A stretch of DNA of 5,651 nucleotides from NCBI GenBank assembly GCA_003452695.1, contig DMNP01000304.1, forward strand, positions 1 through 5,651, read 5' to 3'. Below, one piece after another: positions 1 to 5,651 of this stretch (within the stretch, counting starts at the first letter, position 1; every line of letters begins with the position of its first letter). Origin of the DNA: Eggerthellaceae bacterium (GTDB taxonomy: Bacteria; Actinomycetota; Coriobacteriia; Coriobacteriales; Eggerthellaceae). Under the pieces are notes generated by a model. The model saw nothing but the letters and a program-made list of their open reading frames with translations, was not told the DNA's origin and ran no database searches. The position numbers and the translations under genes are program-made.

Positions 1-1035
1 GAGCCGCTGGCTTGTGGCAGCCGAATCCAGATAGGCCAGCTTTCCCCCGTGCATCCGATCGTTCAGCAGCGGGAAGTCGCGCTTGTTTCGCACGCCGAAC
101 GCATCGGCCCAGGCAAGCTCCGCCAGCTCGGCGCCGTCTGCGCCATCGGATGCGGCAATCGCCTCCGATGCCGCCCGTACCAGCAGCGCGTCGGCATCGT
201 TCAAGGGCTGCGGTTCGCTCGGGCCTATCAGCGACAGGGCCTGGTTGGGCGAATGCAGCGGCTCGCCCGGATGCGCGCGCGAGAACTTGGCAAGCTGCAC
301 GGCCTGAAGCGCGCTCATCGTGCAATCATGCAGAAATCTCGTAGCGCGCGTGGCAACGGGCGCGAGAGAGGCCAGCTTTTCCTCGCCGAACACGTGGTCG
401 CGCAGGGCAATGCGGCCAACGGGACGCGTGCCGTCTGCGCGGCGCTGCACGAGCGGCGAATCCTGCAGTGAATCCAGAAACGCATGCGACAGCACGAACG
501 GGGGCCGCCGTAGCCACGTTATCCACGATGCAATGGCATCGGCATCGGGATGCGCGCGCATGTCTTGGCAAAGCTCGTACAGGTGATGGGCCGTTATGCC
601 CGTGCGCGTGGCCGACAAGGCAACGACAGATTCGTAATCGTCGAGCACCTGCGAAGCGGCCTCGCGCATCGCGACGAGAAGCCCATAGGGCAACCCGCAC
701 ATCTCGAAGTCCGCCGCATCGCGCGTAAGGGCGATGGCAGAAGCCGGGCTATAGCCCACCACGTCCACCAGCACGCCGGACTCCTTGCTGCGCCCTGCTC
801 GCACCGCATCCATGGCGACGGACGCATGCTCGTCGTCTGCCAGCACGAAAACGCCCGGCATATGGGCCTGGCATCCAGCGTCCACGGCAGCCCCGATGTC
901 CGCAGCATCGCCCACATGCGCCCCAAACGCCAGCACGAACGCTATCGTGCGGCCGCATATCGCACGCCATTCTTCGGGCGTGCGGTCCGGGCGTTCGGGA
1001 AGGCAATCCCATGGTTGATGGTCTTCTCGCGTCAT
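1..1035 (-). CDS. Partial gene: long unrecognised N-terminal region joined to the start of a SufS-like cysteine desulfurase
   Basis: The frame is open from an ATG at 1035-1033 to the left edge (345 codons, no stop), so the 3' end is missing. A strong Shine-Dalgarno (AGGAGG, 1045-1040) lies 4 bases upstream. Residues about 316-345 (core KLAYLDSAATSQRL) match the N-terminus of group II cysteine desulfurases such as SufS, whose usual form is YLDNAATSQKP. These PLP enzymes take sulfur from cysteine for Fe-S cluster or thio-cofactor assembly. The PLP lysine and catalytic cysteine would lie outside the window. Normal SufS proteins are about 400 residues and start almost at this motif, so some 315 residues are extra. 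That part looks folded, with hydrophobic strand-like stretches at 30-38, 61-65 and 88-95. It holds cysteines at 11, 27, 55, 113, 156 and 238, and no domain I recognise. It is divergent from the ArsM-like gene. The SufS assignment rests on only about 30 residues; a selenocysteine lyase or related class V aminotransferase fold is the main alternative. Confidence 0.72.
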   Translation of the reverse strand, partial: MTREDHQPWDCLPERPDRTPEEWRAICGRTIAFVLAFGAHVGDAADIGAAVDAGCQAHMPGVFVLADDEHASVAMDAVRAGRSKESGVLVDVVGYSPASAIALTRDAADFEMCGLPYGLLVAMREAASQVLDDYESVVALSATRTGITAHHLYELCQDMRAHPDADAIASWITWLRRPPFVLSHAFLDSLQDSPLVQRRADGTRPVGRIALRDHVFGEEKLASLAPVATRATRFLHDCTMSALQAVQLAKFSRAHPGEPLHSPNQALSLIGPSEPQPLNDADALLVRAASEAIAASDGADGAELAELAWADAFGVRNKRDFPLLNDRMHGGKLAYLDSAATSQRL

Positions 1036-1059
1036 TTCCCCTCCTGCTTCTCGGGCTTC

Positions 1060-1085
1060 GCTACTATATGATTATATCCAATAGC
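1060..1085. promoter_or_regulatory. AT-rich imperfect dyad in the divergent promoter region, possible operator
   Basis: An AT-rich island lies between the two divergent genes. It forms an imperfect inverted repeat: GCTA (1060-1063), ATAT (1066-1069), ATAT (1074-1077) and TAGC (1082-1085). The two halves are offset by one base. The minus-strand TATAAT lies at its centre, and plus-strand -10-like hexamers (TATGAT at 1067-1072, TATATC at 1073-1078) overlap it. A repressor bound here could switch both genes together. AT-rich dyads of this size are typical of ArsR/SmtB-type sites, but no regulator gene is in the window and the match is loose. Confidence 0.3.
1071..1076 (-). promoter_or_regulatory. 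Candidate -10 element for the desulfurase-fusion gene
   Basis: On the minus strand this reads TATAAT, a perfect consensus -10 hexamer, in an otherwise GC-rich region. It ends 36 bases before the ATG at 1035, implying a leader of roughly 28 bases that carries the Shine-Dalgarno. No good -35 hexamer is visible 16-18 bases upstream (the sequence there is about AGTCGC), so the promoter may need an activator or may be weak. The assignment is from sequence only. Confidence 0.5.
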
Positions 1086-1099
1086 AGCACGACGCGACT

Positions 1100-1120
1100 G
1101 CCTTGCAAAAGGCGCAAGGC
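1100..1120 (+). promoter_or_regulatory. Small hairpin and tandem 7-mer just before the ArsM-like ribosome site
   Basis: GCCTTGC (1100-1106) and GCAAGGC (1114-1120) form a perfect 7-bp inverted repeat around a 7-base loop. It ends 2 bases before the AGGAGG ribosome site at 1123-1128. Overlapping it is a tandem direct repeat of AAGGCGC (1109-1115 and 1116-1122). The hairpin could modulate ribosome access to the ArsM-like gene or be part of a protein site. Both repeats are short enough to be chance in GC-rich DNA. Confidence 0.25.
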
Positions 1121-1137
1121 GCAGGAGGGCGGGAAAA

Positions 1138-1968
1138 ATGACGCAGGACGCGGTTCGAGGCCACTATGCAGAGGTCGCGCGCATGGTCAGCGAAGCGGAA
1201 ATCGACGAGAACAGCGGCTTCCGCATCGTGCGGGAAACGCGCAGCGCCTGTTCCCTGGAAGACCGCAGCGAAGCCTTCGACATCTACGAACGGCGCCTCG
1301 TGGAAGGCATCCCCCAACGTGCGCTCATTGCAAGCCGCGGGTGTGGAGACCCCGTCAGCCGCGCCGAGCTGCAGCCGGGCGAAACGGTGATCGACCTGGG
1401 ATGCGGTGGCGGCGTGGACGCAATAATCGCATCGCGCCTCGTCGGCGACGAAGGGCACGTGTACGGCCTGGACATGACGCCCGAGATGATACGCTTGGCA
1501 GCCGACAACGCCGAAGCCGCGGGCGCACGCAACATCACCTATATCGAAGGGCGCATCGAAAGCATTCCCCTGCCGGATGCGGCGGTAGACGTCGTGCTCT
1601 CCAACTGCGTTATCAATTTCTCCGACGATCGGCCCGCCGCGTTGCGCGAAGCGGCGCGCGTGCTGCGCCCGGGGGGACGGCTCGTCGTAAGCGACATCGT
1701 GGAATTCTCGGCCGTTCCCGCCGACGCCCGAGAAGACCTCTGCGCCATAGCGGGAACGACCAACGGCATGCCCGCCGCCGACGAGTACGCTTACCTGCTC
1801 GAAGCGGCGGGCTTCGCATCCGCCATCATCGAGCCCAAGACCGTATACACGCGCGACGTCCTTCGCCAGAAGGCCGAGCGCAAAGAACGCATGGAGCAGT
1901 TCGAGCGCATAGCGAACGCCGACATCGACGCGAAAACGGGCAGCGTTATCATCGTCGCCGAAAAGTAG
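1138..1968 (+). CDS. arsM: ArsM-like arsenite S-adenosylmethionine methyltransferase
   Basis: The protein has 276 residues and is a cytosolic class I SAM-dependent methyltransferase. The start is supported by AGGAGG at 1123-1128, 9 bases before the ATG. The Rossmann fold shows motif I at 84-93 ([10 protein letters not shown]), the acidic motif II at 109-113 (YGLDM), SNCVINF at 155-161 and the post-motif RVLRPGGRL at 174-182. SNCVIN and the GCGDP segment at 68-72 are typical of ArsM rather than of UbiE-type methylases. ArsM methylates As(III), bound by cysteine thiols, to mono- and dimethylated forms. Cysteines at 38, 69, 157 and 202 fall where the four conserved ArsM cysteines (44, 72, 174 and 224 in the Cyanidioschyzon enzyme) would be expected. 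The length fits bacterial ArsM proteins, commonly about 250-290 residues. The gene is divergent from the desulfurase fusion and is followed by the radical SAM gene. The true substrate could be a different soft-metal or thiol compound; the family call is firm, the substrate less so. Confidence 0.85.
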   Translation: MTQDAVRGHYAEVARMVSEAEIDENSGFRIVRETRSACSLEDRSEAFDIYERRLVEGIPQRALIASRGCGDPVSRAELQPGETVIDLGCGGGVDAIIASRLVGDEGHVYGLDMTPEMIRLAADNAEAAGARNITYIEGRIESIPLPDAAVDVVLSNCVINFSDDRPAALREAARVLRPGGRLVVSDIVEFSAVPADAREDLCAIAGTTNGMPAADEYAYLLEAAGFASAIIEPKTVYTRDVLRQKAERKERMEQFERIANADIDAKTGSVIIVAEK

Positions 1969-1972
1969 GCAT

Positions 1973-1997
1973 TGCCAGCGACGCGAAACGGCTGGCA
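1973..1997 (+). promoter_or_regulatory. Hairpin after the ArsM-like gene
   Basis: TGCCAGC (1973-1979) and GCTGGCA (1991-1997) form a perfect 7-bp stem with an 11-base loop, starting 5 bases after the stop codon. No T-run follows, so it is not a clear intrinsic terminator. It may attenuate or stabilise the transcript between the methyltransferase and radical SAM genes. A second small stem, CCCG-AAA-CGGG (2002-2012), follows closely. Confidence 0.3.
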
Positions 1998-2011
1998 TGC
2001 GCCCGAAACGG
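1984..2011 (+). repeat. Direct repeat CGAAACGG with 20-base period upstream of the radical SAM gene
   Basis: CGAAACGG occurs at 1984-1991 and again at 2004-2011, exactly 20 bases apart, close to two helical turns. The copies lie 25 or more bases upstream of a -10-like TACAAT. That phasing would suit an activator binding one face of the DNA. Alternatively each copy is just the loop region of the small hairpins here. The repeat is only 8 bases long. Confidence 0.3.
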
Positions 2012-2035
2012 GGGCAGGCACCCCGCTTCATCGCA

Positions 2036-2041
2036 TACAAT
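2036..2041 (+). promoter_or_regulatory. Candidate -10 element for the radical SAM gene
   Basis: TACAAT matches the -10 consensus at five of six positions and lies 34 bases before the chosen ATG. No convincing -35 is present 17 bases upstream (GGCAGG). The 107-base gap after the methyltransferase gene leaves room for a separate promoter, but read-through from upstream is equally possible. Confidence 0.3.
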
Positions 2042-2075
2042 AGATAGTGGGATGTATCGACCATTGGAGGTTGTC

Positions 2076-3095
2076 ATGCAGGTATTCGACAAGCGCATAT
2101 CCGATATCGTCGAAAAGGGGCTGGAAGGCAAGGGCCTTTCGCGCGGGGAAACGCGCGAGCTGTTCGCCGTGCCCGAGCGGACGCGCGAAGCTGCGCTTAT
2201 CCGCTGGGCCGGACAGGAGCTTTCGCTGCGCAGCGCCGACGGCATCGCCGAGATTCACGGCCAGATAGGCCTGAACTCCACGAAATGCCCGATGGATTGT
2301 GGCTTTTGCAGCTTCGCGAAATCGGCGACCTGTCGGACCGAGGAATTCGAGCTAAGCCGCGAAGAAGTGATGCGCTATGCCGAATTGCACATGGAGAACA
2401 AGGTGAACCTGCTGCTCCTGCTCTGCACGGCCAGCTACCGATTCGACAAGCTGCTGGAAATGGCCGAGGCAGTGCGCACGGTCATCCCCGCCGAAATGCC
2501 CCTGCTCGTGAACTGTGACGACCTTACCCCCAACCGATGCCGCCAGCTGAAGGCCGCAGGCGTGAACGGCGCCTACCACGCAGCGCGCATGGGAGAAGGG
2601 CGAGACACGCGCATCCCGGTGAACAAGCGCGTGGCAACCTTCGAGCACCTGCGCGAGGCCGGATTGTCGCTGCAAACCTGCGTGGAGCCCATCGGGCCCG
2701 AACACACCTTGGACGAGCTGGTGGAAGCAACGTTTCGCTGCATAGAGCAGCATCCCGTTTCCGCAGGCGCGGCACGGCGCGTCGGCGTGGAGGGAACGCG
2801 CCTGTACGACAAGGGCATGATCACGGAAGTGCGCAATGCCGACTACGCAGCGGTCTACCGCCTAGCTTCGGGTTTGGAGCCGCGGCTGAACTGTTCGGCC
2901 AATACGGTGATGACCGCATCGGCGGGCGCTAACCTGGCCTGGGTCGAACTTGGGCTGAACCCGCGCGACATCCTCAGCCGCACCGAGCAAGGCGGACAGG
3001 CCATCCCCATAAAGCTTGCGCGCAAGACCTTCCACGGCGCAGGCTGGGAGATCCTGGACGGGCCATCGCAGGGATGGATGCTCGACCGGGACTAA
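2076..3095 (+). CDS. BioB-like radical SAM enzyme of unknown product
   Basis: The protein has 339 residues. The start at 2076 is chosen because TGGAGG (2065-2070) sits 5 bases before it; an in-frame ATG at 2052 would bury this site, and the frame also stays open far upstream by chance. CPMDCGFC at residues 71-78 gives the CX3CX2C motif (C71, C75, C78) that holds the SAM-cleaving [4Fe-4S] cluster and launches the 5'-deoxyadenosyl radical. The TIM-barrel length and the C-terminal part around 270-295 (RLNCSANTVM, then ASAGANLAW) resemble the BATS region of the BioB/HydE/PylB group. C117 aligns by eye with E. coli BioB C97, but the BioB C128 and C188 positions appear not to be cysteine; nearby cysteines are C147, C155 and C202. 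True biotin synthase is therefore unlikely. Other enzymes of this group make H-cluster ligands (HydE), methylornithine (PylB) or insert sulfur (BioB). The ArsM-like and desulfurase neighbours hint at arsenic or sulfur chemistry, which is inference. Confidence 0.85.
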   Translation: MQVFDKRISDIVEKGLEGKGLSRGETRELFAVPERTREAALIRWAGQELSLRSADGIAEIHGQIGLNSTKCPMDCGFCSFAKSATCRTEEFELSREEVMRYAELHMENKVNLLLLLCTASYRFDKLLEMAEAVRTVIPAEMPLLVNCDDLTPNRCRQLKAAGVNGAYHAARMGEGRDTRIPVNKRVATFEHLREAGLSLQTCVEPIGPEHTLDELVEATFRCIEQHPVSAGAARRVGVEGTRLYDKGMITEVRNADYAAVYRLASGLEPRLNCSANTVMTASAGANLAWVELGLNPRDILSRTEQGGQAIPIKLARKTFHGAGWEILDGPSQGWMLDRD

Positions 3096-3100
3096 CCCGG
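3086..3100. terminator. Possible weak bidirectional terminator hairpin between convergent genes
   Basis: CCGGG (3086-3090) and CCCGG (3096-3100) form a perfect 5-bp GC stem around the loop ACTAA, which contains the radical SAM stop codon. It fills the whole 5-base gap up to the stop of the convergent ATPase gene. No T-run follows on either strand, so it lacks the second half of an intrinsic terminator. It is the only terminator-like structure I see at this junction. Confidence 0.3.
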
Positions 3101-4156
3101 CTATTCGGCATAGGCAGGATTCCCGTCGTCGGACACGAACCAGAGCAGCTTGGAATCCAGGTCGAAGCTGAGCTCCTGGCCGATGGCCGCTTCGCATGCC
3201 GATGGCACCGCAAGCTGTAACAGCTGGCCGGCGCATTCAACCGAACACGACACCGACATGCCGCGGTACACCGCATCGCGCACAATGCCCGACAGATGGC
3301 CGTTCCCGACGTTCACCGCCGCCTCGGGGCGCATGACCAACAAACCCCGCTCGGGCGCGTCGTCCAAGCCATCCAGGTCGAACGTGCCAATTGCGCAGGA
3401 AACACGCATGCCACGCCGGCTCGCCGGCAAGAAGTTCTTCCACCCGAAGAAGCCTGCCACGTATTCCGTGCGCGGCCGCTGGTAGAAATCGCGGGGCGAT
3501 CCGAACTGGACGATGCGCCCCCCATGCATGACGGCAATGCTATCCGCTAGCGCAATGGCCTCCTGCTGGTCGTGCGTGACCAGCACCATGGTCGTTCCCG
3601 TCTCGCGGTTCAGGGAACGGATATAGCCCTGCATGCTCTCGCGCAACGAGGCATCCAACGCAGAAAGCGGCTCGTCCAGCAGCAGCAGCTTTGGCTCGAC
3701 CATAAGCGCCCGCGCCAGCGACACGCGCTGTTCCTGGCCGCCCGACAGCGCCGTCGCCCTCTTCTTTTCCATGCCCGCCAGACCGACGAGGCGAAGCATC
3801 TCGGAGGTTTTGCGCGCCAGCTCGCCCTTGGGCATGGCACGGTTCACGCGCGGCGCGAAATTCACGTTTTGCTCCACGGTCATATTGCGGAACAGCAGGG
3901 CTTTCTGAAAGACCATGGCAACCGGGCGCTTTTCCGGCGCAATGCCGTCCATCGTCTCGCCATCGATGCGCACGCTACCCCGCTGGGCCTCCTCCAGCCC
4001 CGCAATCACCTTCAGGACCGTCGATTTGCCGCAACCCGATGCGCCCAGCAACACGCAGATGCTGCCGCGCTCCACCGACAAGTCGAAATCGCGCACGCAC
4101 GGATCCTCTTCGCCGTGATAGCGCTTGGTCAGGTTGTGCACTTCCAGAAAGCTCAT
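3101..4156 (-). CDS. ABC importer ATP-binding protein (PotA/FbpC-like)
   Basis: The protein has 351 residues and is the cytoplasmic ATPase that powers an ABC importer. Walker A is GASGCGKST at 38-46, the Q-loop glutamine is Q84, the signature is LSGGQ at 137-141, Walker B is LLLLDEP at 157-163, and the H-loop histidine is H195. After the ATPase domain, residues about 240-345 form a TOBE-like region, as in ATPases that serve polyamine, iron(III), phosphonate or sugar importers. All catalytic residues are intact. The ATG at 4156 is chosen because the family motif begins directly after it and GAGGTG lies 6 bases upstream. An earlier ATG at 4258 would add 34 unrelated residues, overlap the permease gene and lack a ribosome site. 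It is the last gene of a minus-strand permease-permease-ATPase set and converges on the radical SAM gene. The substrate cannot be read from the sequence. Confidence 0.92.
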   Translation of the reverse strand: MSFLEVHNLTKRYHGEEDPCVRDFDLSVERGSICVLLGASGCGKSTVLKVIAGLEEAQRGSVRIDGETMDGIAPEKRPVAMVFQKALLFRNMTVEQNVNFAPRVNRAMPKGELARKTSEMLRLVGLAGMEKKRATALSGGQEQRVSLARALMVEPKLLLLDEPLSALDASLRESMQGYIRSLNRETGTTMVLVTHDQQEAIALADSIAVMHGGRIVQFGSPRDFYQRPRTEYVAGFFGWKNFLPASRRGMRVSCAIGTFDLDGLDDAPERGLLVMRPEAAVNVGNGHLSGIVRDAVYRGMSVSCSVECAGQLLQLAVPSACEAAIGQELSFDLDSKLLWFVSDDGNPAYAE

Positions 4157-4244
4157 CCGCCCCACCTCTGCCGCCAACGCCTTCGCGCCCTTCGTCGCGC
4201 ACCGCAATGAACGCCGACGGGAGGCTTTGCCCTGCGCCGCACAG

Positions 4245-5045
4245 CTATATCCCCGCATCCAAGCGCGTGTCGTCGTTCACCAACAGCTTCGAGAATACCA
4301 CGAGCACCGCGAGAATCGGCGCGATATAGAGCATGGCGCCGCATGCAGTCGCAGCGTATCCGCCAGCTGCAGTCGTAATCATGGGGAACATCAGCAACGA
4401 CATCGTCTTGAACGACGGAGGAGCCACGGCCGCCACCACGAGATAAGCCGACCACACGCCAATGAAGCTGAAAATGCAGGTCACGATTACGCCGCTGCGC
4501 ACCTGCGGCAACGTGACATGCCAAAGCACATGCCACTTCGACACGCCGAGGGACGCAGCTTGGTACTCGTAATCCATGTCGTAGTTCTCGAACACCGCCG
4601 AGAGCAGAAGCGTCATGTAGGGTACATAGAACACGAGTAGCGCCACGATGACGCCTGGCACGTTGTTGTACAACCCAATTTGCGAGAACACGCGCTGCAT
4701 GCCGAACACGAGCGCGATCTGCGGCACGAACGAAGGCACGAGCAACAGCAGCTGGATGGCGCGCCTGCCGCGGAAACGTCGCGTGCCAAGGTTCTTGGCC
4801 GCGTAGAAGCTCATCGCCAGCGAGATCGGTATGACCGTCGCGCACAAGAACAAGCTGTTGCGCATGGCGTCGAGCACCTTCGAGTTGGCCGCGAACGTCC
4901 GCTCCCACGCCTGCATGCTGAACGCGGGCAGCACGGTGCCGAACGGCCAAATCTCGGTGAACGACCAGAGCACCATCGGAACAATAGGCACCACGACCAC
5001 GACGAGCATGAGGACGAGCACGATGCGGGCCATGCGATTCGACAT
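4245..5045 (-). CDS. ABC importer inner-membrane permease, PotC-like
   Basis: The protein has 266 residues, the normal length for a PotC-type subunit. Six hydrophobic segments are visible at about 7-29, 63-83, 97-118, 130-151, 184-206 and 236-257. The cytoplasmic EAA loop at about 160-188 (core QAASLGVSKWHVLWHVTLP) contacts the ATPase. It starts 3 bases after the stop of permease 1, and a purine-rich GGAGAAGGGG within the end of that gene serves as ribosome site, so the two are translationally coupled. The 88 bases between this gene and the ATPase hold no gene, clear promoter or terminator. It would pair with permease 1 to form the channel. The two-permease arrangement fits polyamine- or 2-aminoethylphosphonate-type systems better than single-permease iron or thiamine importers. 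Confidence 0.9.
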   Translation of the reverse strand: MSNRMARIVLVLMLVVVVVPIVPMVLWSFTEIWPFGTVLPAFSMQAWERTFAANSKVLDAMRNSLFLCATVIPISLAMSFYAAKNLGTRRFRGRRAIQLLLLVPSFVPQIALVFGMQRVFSQIGLYNNVPGVIVALLVFYVPYMTLLLSAVFENYDMDYEYQAASLGVSKWHVLWHVTLPQVRSGVIVTCIFSFIGVWSAYLVVAAVAPPSFKTMSLLMFPMITTAAGGYAATACGAMLYIAPILAVLVVFSKLLVNDDTRLDAGI

Positions 5046-5048
5046 GAG

Positions 5049-5651
5049 CTACCCCTTCTCCTTCGGCATGGTCAGATGACGGTAGAGCAGGATCACGGCC
5101 ATCAACACGATGATCATGCTGACCATGAGCACATAGGATTCCGGGCGGTTCATCATCGCGGGGTCGCTGTATTTCAGGTACGTGTAAATAGACAGCACGC
5201 GATGTGTCGAGTTGCCGAGTACCATGGGTATCTCGTAGTCGCCGAACGCCGCGGCGAACACGATGATCGACGCGATAGAGGTCGCGGGCACGATCATCGG
5301 CAGCGTCACGTGCCAAAACCGCTTGAACCATCCCACGCCGAGCACGGCGGCATGGTCTTCGTATTCCTGCGAGGCTCCTTGCAGAATACCGAGCACGCTC
5401 ATGCCGATATAGGGGAAGAACTTCCACGTGAACGCGATGATCAATCCCAGCCCCGCCTGGTCCTGGATCAGGTACGGAAAATCGGCTGTGCCCTGCGTGA
5501 TGCCCAGGTGATGCGCGACCTGCGAGAGGAAGCCCGTCTGGGAGAGCAGCAGTAACAGCATCATGGCTGCCGCCATGCGCGGCACGGTGAGGTTGAATTG
5601 AAACATGAGCACCACGAGCTTCTTGCCCACGAACGTGCGCCTGAGCGCGAG
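5049..5651 (-). CDS. ABC importer inner-membrane permease, PotB-like, start beyond window
   Basis: The last 200 residues plus stop are present and the frame is open to the right edge, so the true start lies outside. A GTG at 5630 is in frame but would give an unusually short permease; typical relatives have about 270-310 residues, implying about 70-110 missing. The visible part has hydrophobic segments at about 24-37, 66-90, 119-137 and 172-190, counted from the edge. The EAA loop at about 97-123 carries HAAVLGVGWFKRFWHVTLP. It is the first visible gene of the importer set, with the substrate-binding protein possibly further upstream. I infer that it forms a heterodimer with the downstream permease, because the two EAA loops are similar but not identical. 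Confidence 0.88.
   Translation of the reverse strand, partial: LALRRTFVGKKLVVLMFQFNLTVPRMAAAMMLLLLLSQTGFLSQVAHHLGITQGTADFPYLIQDQAGLGLIIAFTWKFFPYIGMSVLGILQGASQEYEDHAAVLGVGWFKRFWHVTLPMIVPATSIASIIVFAAAFGDYEIPMVLGNSTHRVLSIYTYLKYSDPAMMNRPESYVLMVSMIIVLMAVILLYRHLTMPKEKG

Noticed and set aside
1..1035. Encapsulin-targeted cysteine desulfurase (family 2A cargo with N-terminal extension)
   Set aside because: Those extensions are disordered targeting regions and the genes sit beside an encapsulin shell gene. Here the extension looks folded and no shell gene is in the window. It cannot be fully excluded because the left flank is missing.
1072..2064. 330-codon open frame on the minus strand opposite the methyltransferase gene
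   Set aside because: Its protein shows no recognisable motif and its frame mirrors the codon bias of the real gene on the other strand.
1011..2075. Open frame continuing more than 1 kb upstream of the radical SAM start, as if the protein had a 355-residue N-terminal extension
   Set aside because: It overlaps the clearly real methyltransferase gene in another frame, is arginine-rich low-quality sequence, and the TGGAGG ribosome site supports the start at 2076. High GC content makes such open frames common.
2076..3095. Biotin synthase (bioB)
   Set aside because: The auxiliary-cluster ligand positions do not all match and no biotin pathway gene is nearby.
4157..4258. 34-residue N-terminal extension of the ATPase from the ATG at 4258
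   Set aside because: There is no ribosome site before it, it overlaps the permease gene by 14 bases, and it has no similarity to ABC ATPase N-termini, whereas the ATG at 4156 fits the family.
4153..5427. 424-codon minus-strand open frame across both permeases
   Set aside because: It is an arginine/histidine-rich alternative frame of two clear membrane proteins with intact EAA loops, so it is a shadow.
4680..5555. 291-codon plus-strand open frame opposite the permeases
   Set aside because: The product is dominated by His, Arg, Glu and Asp with no domain, as expected from the antisense of hydrophobic transmembrane codons.

Overview
The window is GC-rich, with codons strongly favouring G or C in the third position. 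It reads like an actinobacterial genome, plausibly a gut coriobacterium such as the Eggerthellaceae. That placement rests on composition and gene content only; there is no rRNA or other marker to confirm it. Almost every base is coding. No RNA gene, insertion sequence, CRISPR array or phage gene is visible.

Left half (1-3095): three enzyme genes sit around one divergent control region at 1036-1137. To the left, on the minus strand, is a gene cut by the window edge. It encodes about 315 residues of unrecognised sequence followed by what looks like the first 30 residues of a SufS-type cysteine desulfurase. To the right, on the plus strand, are an ArsM-like SAM-dependent methyltransferase (1138-1968) that keeps the four cysteine positions expected of arsenite methyltransferases, and after 107 bases a BioB-like radical SAM enzyme (2076-3095). 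The latter has the CX3CX2C cluster motif but not the full set of ligands of true biotin synthase.

Right half (3101-5651): three minus-strand genes encode an ABC importer of the polyamine/iron(III)/phosphonate type. In transcription order they are permease 1 (its start lies beyond the window), permease 2 three bases later, and after 88 bases the ATPase with a C-terminal TOBE-like region. The ATPase gene converges on the radical SAM gene with only 5 bases between stop codons. No substrate-binding protein is in the window; it may lie beyond the right edge.

How they may work together (inference): sulfur mobilisation, SAM methylation and radical SAM chemistry around one promoter region suggest a small pathway that builds or modifies a metal(loid)- or sulfur-containing small molecule. 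An ArsM-like enzyme next to a radical SAM enzyme recalls arsenosugar (ArsM/ArsS) and arsinothricin (ArsM/ArsL) biosynthesis, but this radical SAM protein looks BioB-like, so the pairing may be new. Whether the convergent ABC importer belongs to the same pathway cannot be told from the sequence.
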